A stretch of DNA of 64,000 nucleotides, from the IMG/VR virus record IMGVR_UViG_3300002140_000265, positions 1 through 64,000 of that record; one strand, given 5' to 3'. This document shows positions 57,488 through 64,000 of the stretch, piece by piece. The stretch is from a virus. The translations under genes and the position numbers were made by a program. Every line of letters starts with the position of its first letter. The first letter of the stretch is position 1. Under the pieces are notes generated by a model, which worked only from the letters and a program-made list of their open reading frames with translations, was not told the DNA's origin and did no database searches.

Positions 57488-58462
57488 TTAACCCCTTTTA
57501 GGCGGTACTGTTGATGGGTCAACTTCTATTAATGCGAATTTATATGTTTTACTTTTTTTGTTATTATATAAGAATAAATCTTCATCACCCTCAACAATGG
57601 TCCAATCACCGAATGCGTTCTTTAAATTTAAGTCACTAGTGTATATGTTATTCCAACGTAATGAAGTACTTCCTAAATCATACGTTGCATTTAATGTAGG
57701 TATAATATCACCAGAAACATCAACGCTACCAAAAGCAGTAACAGGTGCTGGTGCTGATGCAGCAATCATTGCCTGAATATAGTACGAATCAATGAAATCA
57801 GACGTAAAGTGAACATCAGCTTCAAACTCTGTACCAACAGAATCTAAGTATTTAAACTTAGGATTGATTTTAACCGTACCACCATTTTCTGTTGCTACTG
57901 GGTAAAACTGCATACTAACAGCCTGCGTATATGAATACGCACCAACGCTATCATATACATCGTATCGAAGCGATGATTTATTAAACACATAATCAGAATC
58001 AATCAGATTAGTAATAGCGGCAGAGTCTACGCCATCTGCGGCTACATCTACAAAGGATAATATGCCTGAGCTATTAGTCTGAAGAACTTGCCCTGTGGTG
58101 CCGTCGGCAACAGGTAACGTAAATGTGTTTACAAATGATTGTAGATTTGAATCATAGGCAAGAAATGAAGTTCCAGCCAGGCCAAGTACTTCACTTTTTC
58201 TGTATATATCAACGAGTGATACTGGAAAATATGCTATAGATTTAAATTCATCAGATGCCGCAGCTGGTACTTGAAGCACCACATTTGTGTTATCAGTTGC
58301 AGTAAAATCGGATGAGGATAGTGCAACACCATTAAGATAAACATCAACATAGCCAGTAACATAACCACCGGTGATAGAAAAGCTTGACTGTGCTGAATCA
58401 GCTATAATTTCAGTTATAGTTCTAATTGTTTTACCGAAAGGAGGTATGCCCAAATAACTCAT
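57488..58462 (-). CDS. Tail-fibre structural protein
   Basis: A 324-residue beta-rich protein. YVDVYLNGVALSSSDFTATDNTNVVL (pattern over 36-61) and FKSIAYFPVSLVD resemble short fibre repeats of aquatic T4-like phages, and LNATYDLGSTSLRWNNIYTSDL is the typical motif preceding fibre C-termini. Behind a late promoter 26 nt upstream. Likely a shaft that carries the adhesins encoded next. Confidence 0.75.
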   Translation of the reverse strand: MSYLGIPPFGKTIRTITEIIADSAQSSFSITGGYVTGYVDVYLNGVALSSSDFTATDNTNVVLQVPAAASDEFKSIAYFPVSLVDIYRKSEVLGLAGTSFLAYDSNLQSFVNTFTLPVADGTTGQVLQTNSSGILSFVDVAADGVDSAAITNLIDSDYVFNKSSLRYDVYDSVGAYSYTQAVSMQFYPVATENGGTVKINPKFKYLDSVGTEFEADVHFTSDFIDSYYIQAMIAASAPAPVTAFGSVDVSGDIIPTLNATYDLGSTSLRWNNIYTSDLNLKNAFGDWTIVEGDEDLFLYNNKKSKTYKFALIEVDPSTVPPKRG

Positions 58463-58487
58463 AATTGATTCCGATTAATTTTAATAG

Positions 58488-58495
58488 TATTTATA
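58488..58495 (-). promoter_or_regulatory. T4-type late promoter TATAAATA
   Basis: Exact octamer 26 nt upstream of the 324-residue fibre gene, just beyond the stop of the 50-residue gene. Confidence 0.78.
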
Positions 58496-58499
58496 TAAG

Positions 58500-58652
58500 T
58501 CATTCATCTGCGGGTTCTGGTGTATTACCCTCGTCCAGCCACTTCAGGTATTCTTGGTAATCTGTGTTGGCAGGGTCGAAGGGGATAAAGGCGTTGTCGG
58601 ACAGCCGTTGAACCTGAGCGCCATATTTTTCACTAGTTAATTTGTAAATCAT
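58500..58652 (-). CDS. 50-residue tail-fibre-associated protein
   Basis: ATG at 58652 ([20 protein letters not shown]) to TGA at 58500. It contains [28 protein letters not shown], in part a pattern very common in small proteins beside phage fibre genes (I-P-x-D-P-x-N-x-D-Y-x-x-[YF]-x-x-W). Two nt after the preceding fibre gene. Function probably assembly-related. Confidence 0.7.
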   Translation of the reverse strand: MIYKLTSEKYGAQVQRLSDNAFIPFDPANTDYQEYLKWLDEGNTPEPADE

Positions 58653-58654
58653 TT

Positions 58655-59773
58655 TTATAACTCCGCGTTAGCGTTCCAAATTATTTGATGTCCTGCTGGG
58701 CCTCCAGACCCGCCAGCGCCAGTAGTGACGTTCCAAAACGTGGTATTATGTTCTGTCGTATATCTAAAACCACGCGAATATCCGCCTTCGTATCGGGGCA
58801 CACTATTGCTTTGATTATTTGGATATTGGTTGCCAGACAAAGTCATATTTGTCATCGTTGGAACTACTCTTTTTGATACTTTAAAGTCAATATTAGAAGT
58901 AGAGCCAGCGTCAAAGATAGCTGTAATCGCTGCGTAACCAGAACCAGAAGCGGCTCCCCACTCATAATACCGCTGACACAACGCCAACTCCTGCCCATAC
59001 TGCCTACGCTCAAAAGGAGTCGCTACGCTTCCCGCTTCGAGTTGTACGCCTGTGATGTAAAAGGTTGCTCCGCTTGTGCCGACTACGCTGACTGCGCCTG
59101 TTGGAGCGTTGTAGTTGGCCCCAGCCCATGCGCCAGCAGTACCGCTGTATGTTGAACCAATACCAAGCCCCCAAGTTACTTTTATACCAACACCATTAGT
59201 TGTTAGCCATGTGCCGCTGGTATCTCCAACCACAGTAACTGTCTTTTGCTCCCAAGTGTTTGCCGTGTTGATGGTATATGTGAAAGGATAACTTCTGTTT
59301 GATGCTGAGTTTTGAAAAGACCCGCCAAATGTTCCTGTAAGACTAGACCGCACCCAAAACGAAAGCGTTACAGTCTTGGCGTTTGCAGTTCCCCAATCCA
59401 AGTCGGCAACATTGTAGCCCTCAATTCTTTGCTGAACCCAAAAGTTTTCGTTAGCACCGACAGTGTAAGCGGAGGATGAAGTACAACCAAGATAGTTTGA
59501 AAATCCAGCTGGTGGTGTTACAGAACCAGCATTTTGTTGGGCTGTGAACTTAGATGAAACCGCACCATATATGTTTGTCCTGTCGACAGCAAACTTAAGA
59601 TCAGCACTATCGTTTGTAACACTCGCCCCAGCGTTCCTCTGGTCAATCCGCATATCTGAATTTATCAGGCGGTTGCGCCCAGCCATGTTTGACACGGTAG
59701 GCGTTTGCCCGTTTATGGTTGCTGTGTTGCCACCGCTAGCGTCAGTGATGGCGTTTGTTGCTAATGTGCTCAT
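58655..59773 (-). CDS. Tail-fibre protein with carbohydrate-binding-like domain
   Basis: 372 residues from the ATG at 59773, whose ATGA overlaps the previous stop. [21 protein letters not shown] near residue 30 is a widespread fibre motif. The following ~190 residues look like a jelly-roll lectin/CBM ([61 protein letters not shown] as separate blocks). The last ~90 residues form a distinct tip. Likely binds cell-surface glycans. Confidence 0.78.
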   Translation of the reverse strand: MSTLATNAITDASGGNTATINGQTPTVSNMAGRNRLINSDMRIDQRNAGASVTNDSADLKFAVDRTNIYGAVSSKFTAQQNAGSVTPPAGFSNYLGCTSSSAYTVGANENFWVQQRIEGYNVADLDWGTANAKTVTLSFWVRSSLTGTFGGSFQNSASNRSYPFTYTINTANTWEQKTVTVVGDTSGTWLTTNGVGIKVTWGLGIGSTYSGTAGAWAGANYNAPTGAVSVVGTSGATFYITGVQLEAGSVATPFERRQYGQELALCQRYYEWGAASGSGYAAITAIFDAGSTSNIDFKVSKRVVPTMTNMTLSGNQYPNNQSNSVPRYEGGYSRGFRYTTEHNTTFWNVTTGAGGSGGPAGHQIIWNANAEL

Positions 59774-59973
59774 TTGTTTGCCCTTATCTCTGCGGCTTTG
59801 TTTAAAGTCCATTGAATTGCTGGCGTAGGCTCGTACTCTCTTTCTTGATCCTCTGCCATTTCATCCACAACCTTGGCGGCGCTTTCAGTAGCGTTAGCCC
59901 AGCACTCACGGAATAAATCTTCGTAGCTATCATAGCCACCGCCTAGTGAGGCAAACCATTGTTCAAATGTCAT
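59770..59973 (-). CDS. Small acidic tail-region protein
   Basis: 67 residues from the ATG at 59973, overlapping the previous TGA (ATGA), and itself overlapping the next start. MTFEQWFASLGGGYDSYEDLFRECW and a Glu-rich helix follow. Coupled translation on both sides supports expression. No family recognised. Confidence 0.6.
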   Translation of the reverse strand: MTFEQWFASLGGGYDSYEDLFRECWANATESAAKVVDEMAEDQEREYEPTPAIQWTLNKAAEIRANK

Positions 59974-60257
59974 GGCTTTGGATACTCCTGTTTCACTGCG
60001 GCAATCTGAGCCTTCCAAGCGTCAACGCCTTCGTGGTAGATTAAATCTAGCTGGTCAGCAATTGATGGGTAGGCTTGGGCACGTTGGCGCTGGTATTCTT
60101 TGTTGTCGTACTCAGCTTGTAGGCGAGCAACTTCGGCTGTGATTTCGGCTTCTGTTGGTTGCGTTTGCTCAGTGTCCAGCCATTCAAGAACATCGCCACG
60201 CAGAACCCACTGAGCGTTGGGTCGTAGAGATTGAAGTGCTTTTGGTTTGTCAATCAT
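59970..60257 (-). CDS. Tail-fibre assembly-type small protein
   Basis: A 95-residue protein: WVLRGDVLEWLDTEQTQPTEAEI, LQAEYDNKEYQRQRAQAYPSI and ADQLDLIYHEGVDAWKAQI. This arrangement recurs beside phage tail fibres and is presumed to act in fibre assembly. Overlaps both neighbours by 4 nt. Confidence 0.65.
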   Translation of the reverse strand: MIDKPKALQSLRPNAQWVLRGDVLEWLDTEQTQPTEAEITAEVARLQAEYDNKEYQRQRAQAYPSIADQLDLIYHEGVDAWKAQIAAVKQEYPKP

Positions 60258-60883
60258 GCCGCAATCTCCATAAGTGTTATTGTGGATAAGGGAATTGTGT
60301 CGTATGCTCCTGCCGAGGCTTGAAAAATATGCGATCTATTGATATAAACAAGATTCCCACCATAACAGCCCATTTGTATCTTATAAGTTATACTAGATGT
60401 AGTGTTTGGGCTGTCTAAATAAACGTTTGAAGTTGGAGATACTGAATATCCATCATTAGTTGAATGGTAGTTGTTTGCAACCGCGTTCCCAACTGGTCTT
60501 CCACCTTCTGATGTTCCATTTCCTATATATGTTGAATCTCTTAAAATACGAACAAACATATTGTATGAGTCTTGTTGACCTAAAAATACATTGTATTGAA
60601 CTAATATTTTTGAGCTTGCGCTAGATGGCGTAATACTTGCTTGTAGTCCAGTGTCTACTGTTGTATCGTTGCTAGTAGAGGCTGAAGCAGTTGTTCCCAG
60701 ATAACCCTGAACCACCTGCAACACACTCCCCGCTGGCATAGCACTAGCAGGTACACCCGCACTCGTCAACACCGTCCCAGCTTCATCAGGAAGCGTCAGC
60801 GTCCGGTCGGTATTGCCGTTAGGTGCACTAATTGTGAACGTTCCCGTCCCGCTGGCATCCCCAGCAATAACAACCTTAGACAT
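60254..60883 (-). CDS. Tail-fibre protein
   Basis: A 209-residue fibre-like protein: SAPNGNTDRTLTLPDEAGTVLT (about 19-40) is the common phage fibre N-terminal linker pattern, followed by a beta-rich domain (SSKILVQYNVFLGQQ; ITYKIQMGCYGGNLVYINRS). One-nt overlap with the preceding gene. Likely a distal fibre or a small head fibre. Confidence 0.7.
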   Translation of the reverse strand: MSKVVIAGDASGTGTFTISAPNGNTDRTLTLPDEAGTVLTSAGVPASAMPAGSVLQVVQGYLGTTASASTSNDTTVDTGLQASITPSSASSKILVQYNVFLGQQDSYNMFVRILRDSTYIGNGTSEGGRPVGNAVANNYHSTNDGYSVSPTSNVYLDSPNTTSSITYKIQMGCYGGNLVYINRSHIFQASAGAYDTIPLSTITLMEIAA

Positions 60884-61110
60884 TACAACCCCTCGACGAT
60901 AGCTTTCAATGCGTCCACATCAGCGGCAGCATCAATAGACGTTTGTACACCTTCATACTTGGTACGAATGGCAGCACGTGCCTCTTCAGCCGCTACAGCC
61001 TCAGATGGGATAGTAGCCTTTACATCCAGTGGTGCAAACTCTTCAGTGCGCTTGGCACGGCGAACTTCATGGGCAATGCCCTTTGCTTTGTCTACGTTAA
61101 CTGTAATCAT
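60883..61110 (-). CDS. Small Ala/Glu-rich tail-region protein
   Basis: 75 residues, mostly helical (AVAAEEARAAIRTKYEGVQTS). MITVNVDKAKGIAHEVRRAKR begins it. This composition is typical of small proteins near fibre genes in aquatic phages. Start overlaps the stop of the 56-residue gene (ATGA). Confidence 0.6.
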   Translation of the reverse strand: MITVNVDKAKGIAHEVRRAKRTEEFAPLDVKATIPSEAVAAEEARAAIRTKYEGVQTSIDAAADVDALKAIVEGL

Positions 61111-61277
61111 CCTGTCTCTCCGTTAATTTGTTTCCACGCCTGTTCATCAAGCGCGATAAGTTCAGCCCACTGTTCTTCAGTGAAGCCATCACCCTTCCAT
61201 GTGTCCTTAATGAAAGTAACACCCTCATTATCTGCAACATGGTTTATGTATTTAATAAGCAGTTCTTTGTAGTCCAT
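61107..61277 (-). CDS. 56-residue tail-region protein
   Basis: ATG at 61277 (MDYKELLIKYINHVADNEG) to TGA at 61107, which overlaps the following ATG. It continues with DTWKGDGFTEEQWAELIALDEQAW. Helical and acidic. Accepted because of coupling and the protein-like composition. Confidence 0.65.
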   Translation of the reverse strand: MDYKELLIKYINHVADNEGVTFIKDTWKGDGFTEEQWAELIALDEQAWKQINGETG

Positions 61278-61286
61278 ATTTATCTC

Positions 61287-61472
61287 TTAAGCTGTGTATT
61301 CCCATGCGTTGCGGAATGTACGGTCGCTAGGCACATCAGCCACATCGACTATCTTGTAAGCCTTACCTGCTGGTACAGCCTGTAGCACCTGCTCTTGTGT
61401 AGCGCCGGGTGCGGGAACGATGACAGCAACACCGCCTTCGTCTGTTGGGTAAATTACTCGTTTGTTGTCCAT
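61287..61472 (-). CDS. Small tail-region protein
   Basis: A 61-residue protein: RVIYPTDEGGVAVIVPAPGA then KAYKIVDVADVPSDRTFRNAWEY. The FRNAWE ending occurs in many small phage tail proteins. Follows the short-fibre paralogues. Function unknown. Confidence 0.6.
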   Translation of the reverse strand: MDNKRVIYPTDEGGVAVIVPAPGATQEQVLQAVPAGKAYKIVDVADVPSDRTFRNAWEYTA

Positions 61473-61498
61473 GTTAGACTCCTTAAAAAATTAGTTGG

Positions 61499-61861
61499 TT
61501 AGCGGAAGACAGAAAACTGCATTATTGCAAAATCAGAATACGCTGCACCGTCATATGCATACACCTGTAGTTGGGTTGTTGACCTTATACCTGTTCCATC
61601 AAATTTTGCGTTTGATACATTTCGGTTTAGTACATCACCATCAGTTACACAATAACCTGTATCCACCATAGCCGTAGTAAAGTTAACCGTATAGTCACCA
61701 GTTCCGTTATCAGTAATACTACTCACATTGTAGGCTGCCCTAATCGCCACAGTCCCTGTGCCATTAAAGTTAACCCACGCCTTACAAGCCTGTTGACCTG
61801 TTTGCATTGAGGTGCTATCTGGGAAGGTAACACCATTTGTTCCGCTTATTGTTGTACCCAT
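61499..61861 (-). CDS. Short tail protein, tandem paralogue C
   Basis: A 120-residue protein with the repeat domain KAWVNFNGTGTVAIRAAYNVSSITDNGTGDYTVNFTTAM (given here as pattern: K-A-W-V-N-F-N-G-T-G ... S-I-T-D-N-G-T-G). Two neighbours share the domain. A small beta-sandwich at a fibre or baseplate tip is likely. Confidence 0.65.
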   Translation of the reverse strand: MGTTISGTNGVTFPDSTSMQTGQQACKAWVNFNGTGTVAIRAAYNVSSITDNGTGDYTVNFTTAMVDTGYCVTDGDVLNRNVSNAKFDGTGIRSTTQLQVYAYDGAAYSDFAIMQFSVFR

Positions 61862-61870
61862 AAAAACCCT

Positions 61871-62239
61871 TTAGCTGAAGATGGTTACGTTGATATAAAT
61901 TCTGTCAGCAATTGTGCCAGCATTATTGTTGGTTCCCAAAGACACACTATTCACATTCCAGACGTAAGGATTAACCATTGTGTCAGTATTTGTCACTCCC
62001 CCGCTTGAAGAATTACAAATTGCTGAGTAATCTGCATCTGCCATAGCAGTCGTAAAGTTCACTGTGTAATTACCAGTCCCATTATCCGTAATACTCGCTA
62101 CATTAAATGCCCTACGGATAGCCACTGCACCTGTTCCGTTAAAGTTCACCCAAGCCTTTGCTGTCCCGTTCACCACTGTGTCTACTGGAACGGTTGAGTT
62201 GCTAGGGGTGCTTAGTGTTTCTGTTTTAATTGTTGACAT
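61871..62239 (-). CDS. Short tail protein, tandem paralogue B
   Basis: A 122-residue protein. WVNFNGTGAVAIRRAF and SITDNGTGNYTVNFTTAMA align with the neighbour at 61499-61861. The N-terminal ~30 residues and the C-terminal loop differ, suggesting diversifying tips on a shared scaffold. Confidence 0.65.
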   Translation of the reverse strand: MSTIKTETLSTPSNSTVPVDTVVNGTAKAWVNFNGTGAVAIRRAFNVASITDNGTGNYTVNFTTAMADADYSAICNSSSGGVTNTDTMVNPYVWNVNSVSLGTNNNAGTIADRIYINVTIFS

Positions 62240-62247
62240 ATTAGCTC

Positions 62248-62610
62248 CTAGCGGAAGATGGCTACCATCACTGTGTCAGTGTCTGTATAGTTGTTGGTGT
62301 AGTCTCGCAACTCAATTTGCACTTGGCTTGCTGTATTAGCACCTAAAACTGTAGTTACACCAGACCCCATATACGACCCCGACGAACCATTAGGGTTAAC
62401 AGACCCAGCAACTACATAGTTTTCATCCGGCATTGCACTAGATAGGTTTATGCGATACCTAGCAGCACCTCCATCCGTAATAGAACTCACATTCCCACTT
62501 GCTCTTATAGCCACAACGCCAGTGCCGTTGAAGTTCACCCAAGCCCTACACTTGTAGTTCTCTGAGCCGTCATCGTTAAGCCAGCCGTTAAAGTTAATAT
62601 TTCCGCTCAT
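62248..62610 (-). CDS. Short tail protein, tandem paralogue A
   Basis: About 120 residues from the ATG at 62610 (ATGA overlap with the preceding stop). CRAWVNFNGTGVVAIRASGN and SSITDGGAARYRINLSSAM match the other two paralogues but are the most divergent. Same unit, same strand, 8-9 nt spacing. Confidence 0.65.
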   Translation of the reverse strand: MSGNINFNGWLNDDGSENYKCRAWVNFNGTGVVAIRASGNVSSITDGGAARYRINLSSAMPDENYVVAGSVNPNGSSGSYMGSGVTTVLGANTASQVQIELRDYTNNYTDTDTVMVAIFR

Positions 62611-62825
62611 ACAACCACCCAAAAAGAACCAGTTGGAACAGTAACCGTAACACCGGTAGCAACCGTTATGTCACCCACGCTCATAGCGTTCTTGTTTGTG
62701 CCAATGGTGTAATCGCTTGTGATTGTGTTATCAGTTTCGTAAAAAGCAATGTTTGTTTCACTGCCTCCTTTACCTAAGCCAGCAGCGCCTGTGATGTAAC
62801 CATTTCCATTTAATACAATACTCAT
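62607..62825 (-). CDS. Small fibre-tip-like protein
   Basis: A 72-residue protein. Its C-terminal ~45 residues (IAFYETDNTITSDYTIGTN; NAMSVGDITVATG; TVTVPTGSFWVVV) are the same domain that ends the 160-residue neighbour. Translationally coupled to paralogue A. Confidence 0.6.
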   Translation of the reverse strand: MSIVLNGNGYITGAAGLGKGGSETNIAFYETDNTITSDYTIGTNKNAMSVGDITVATGVTVTVPTGSFWVVV

Positions 62826-62834
62826 ATCTATCCT

Positions 62835-63317
62835 TTAAATAACAACCCAGCGTGAACCATCTGGGATTGTAACTGAAGCACCACTATTAATCGTAATTGG
62901 TCCAGCAGACATTGCATTACTATTAGCTGTGATTGAATAACTTGTTGTTATAGTCTTGCCATTCTCGTAGAATATGGCATCATCACCACCACCAGTCGCT
63001 CCACCACCACCTCCAACTTCACCCCAAGCAGTACCATTATAACCTTCAAATCCATTTGTTTCAGTATTAAAACGAAACTTACCAGCAACACCAGCACCAC
63101 GTTGTGCCTCAGTGCCTTTAGGTACTGTTACTGCATCAGTGCCTGGTAATGCAATATTATCATTCAGCTTTGCAGAAGTAACTGCACCAGCGCCAATTTT
63201 ATCAGCAGTGATAGCATCAGCTGATATATCAGCAGAATGTATCCCAAGATTTGCAATTTTATTTGTAGTGATTGCCGAGTCTGCCAGTGATCCAGTTATA
63301 ATTTTACTGAGTGCCAT
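62835..63317 (-). CDS. Tail-fibre-like protein
   Basis: A 160-residue protein. N-terminal SLADSAITTNKIANLGIHSADI (the A-[ID]-T-x-x-K-I repeat common in phage fibres), GKFRFNTETNGFEGYNGTAW (fibre-tip pattern), a Gly-rich linker, and the terminal domain shared with 62607-62825 (FYENGKTITTSYSIT ... SGASVTIPDGSRWVV). Confidence 0.7.
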   Translation of the reverse strand: MALSKIITGSLADSAITTNKIANLGIHSADISADAITADKIGAGAVTSAKLNDNIALPGTDAVTVPKGTEAQRGAGVAGKFRFNTETNGFEGYNGTAWGEVGGGGGATGGGDDAIFYENGKTITTSYSITANSNAMSAGPITINSGASVTIPDGSRWVVI

Positions 63318-63373
63318 ATTATTCTTTTATTTATGTTAACAAGATGTGCTTATGATAAATATGCTTTGCTACT

Positions 63374-63727
63374 TTACTCACCCACAACCTCATTCCATTG
63401 TTGTGCATCCTCATCCCAGGCATAAACCTTACCATCATCGGGGTATGCTGCAGGACAATCCCATAAGCAAGTGTCTTCGTTTAGAGTCCAACTTACATAT
63501 GGTTTTGGTGGGATGAAAGCATCACGGACTGAATCGTAAGTATATCCAACACCAGCATAGTTCTTACGCAGTGGTGTGCCACCATTAGTATGAACACCAC
63601 CGTGTGTGTTGTAGCTAGTCTGAATCCATTGACCGGGGCTTGAGTCCACGAATGTATCAAAGAATTCAGGTTCAGCAACGATGACTTGTATCACCATACC
63701 GTTATTTACTTTTGCAAAATGTGCCAT
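63374..63727 (-). CDS. Conserved small structural-type protein
   Basis: A 117-residue protein: FAKVNNGMVIQVIVAEPEFFDTF (about 4-26), WIQTSYNTHGG, RKNYAGVGYTYDSVRDAFIPPKPY and WTLNEDTCLWDCPAAYPDDG (separate blocks). This arrangement is very common in aquatic T4-like phages near tail-fibre genes; its function is unknown. Confidence 0.7.
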   Translation of the reverse strand: MAHFAKVNNGMVIQVIVAEPEFFDTFVDSSPGQWIQTSYNTHGGVHTNGGTPLRKNYAGVGYTYDSVRDAFIPPKPYVSWTLNEDTCLWDCPAAYPDDGKVYAWDEDAQQWNEVVGE

Positions 63728-63742
63728 GTTTAATTTTTTCCT

Positions 63743-64000
63743 TTATGCTGTAAATGTGCCTGAGCTTGTGAAGGTGTGGATCGTGTAACCGCCAGACGAA
63801 GTGACTGTGCCGCCAGTACCACGCTGTGAGCCAGCATAACGGATGATAGCTACACCTGAGCCCCCGTTAGAACCAGTAGTATTACCCGCACCGCCACCGC
63901 CGCCTCCAGAGCCGGTGTTTGCTGCTCCAGCAGTACCATTAGAACCACTACTAGTTCCCGACGTACCGCCACCACCTGAACCGCCAGCCGCAGCAGGATC
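63743..64000 (-). CDS. Glycine-rich tail-fibre protein, C-terminal part only
   Basis: Open frame from the right edge, ending with TAA at 63743; the start lies beyond the window. The visible 85 residues are extremely Gly/Ser/Thr-rich (GGSGGGGTSGTSSGSNGT ... GSGGGGGGGAG), then SGVAIIRYAGSQRG, and finish with GYTIHTFTSSGTFTA, a typical end of glycine-rich phage fibre proteins. Confidence 0.7.
   Translation of the reverse strand, partial: DPAAAGGSGGGGTSGTSSGSNGTAGAANTGSGGGGGGAGNTTGSNGGSGVAIIRYAGSQRGTGGTVTSSGGYTIHTFTSSGTFTA

Noticed and set aside
1-64000. CRISPR arrays, insertion sequences, integrase or attachment sites
   Set aside because: No regular direct repeats with spacers, no transposase or integrase and no terminal inverted repeats were seen; the genome looks strictly lytic in this window.

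Overview
The window is about 64 kb of an AT-rich, T4-like tailed phage (myovirus) genome. The T4 core is present in near-canonical order: replication and recombination genes (gp43, regA, gp62, gp44, gp45, gp46, gp47, gp55, uvsW, uvsY, gp41, uvsX) and the structural block (gp23, gp22, gp21, gp67, gp20, gp19, gp18, gp17, gp16, gp15, gp14, gp13), nearly all on the minus strand. The accessory genes (Hsp20, MazG-like protein, flavin halogenase, desaturases, the short tail-fibre modules) are typical of aquatic T4-like phages. No photosystem, tRNA or CRISPR sequence was recognised, so a cyanobacterial host cannot be assumed. A phasin-like protein and a DUF3563-like protein hint weakly at a proteobacterial host.

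Layout. 1-3.6 kb: metabolic genes (two tandem fatty-acid desaturases, a PP-loop ATPase, a Rieske oxygenase, a GNAT-like protein). 3.6-7.1 kb: a plus-strand late operon behind a perfect TATAAATA promoter, with two exported proteins (one carrying CPGY repeats), small membrane proteins and an EF-hand membrane protein, facing an M15 endolysin across a shared bidirectional terminator. 7.1-12.8 kb: minus-strand early genes including D-amino-acid dehydrogenase, a class II aldolase, a 2OG-type oxygenase, ThyX and two overlooked micro-ORFs. 12.8-15.5 kb: gp41 helicase and UvsX. 15.5-24.3 kb: nucleotide and sugar-nucleotide genes (dCMP deaminase, UDP-glucuronate epimerase, UDP-glucose dehydrogenase, MazG-like, NMAD1-like) around an overlapping four-gene operon. 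24.3-38.4 kb: replisome, regulators and recombination. 38.4-51.4 kb: head, neck and tail. 51.4-55.1 kb: halogenase, 2OG oxygenase and U32-like operon. 55.1-64 kb: tail-fibre and adhesin modules with three sets of tandem paralogues.

The strongest candidate for an undescribed system is the operon at 17.8-21.3 kb. It encodes a ThyA-fold enzyme with the Asn-to-Asp change diagnostic of dCMP hydroxymethylase, an SGNH-hydrolase-like protein, a fold-type-II PLP enzyme and an unrecognised protein possibly related to base-hypermodification transferases. The four frames overlap by 1-23 nt behind one early promoter. The next operon upstream carries an NMAD1-like protein and UDP-glucose dehydrogenase, and the operon downstream carries dCMP deaminase and a UDP-glucuronate epimerase. 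Because dTMP can come from ThyX, the ThyA-like enzyme is free to make a modified pyrimidine; a hypermodified cytosine is a reasonable hypothesis.

Regulation is unusually legible. About a dozen early or middle promoters share TGTACA (or TTTACA), a 17-bp spacer and TGnTATAAT, and many lie inside the 3' end of the upstream gene. Late promoters are exact TATAAATA octamers, consistent with the gp55 sigma factor encoded here. Gene packing is tight, and no stretch over 300 bases lacks a gene once small ORFs are counted.
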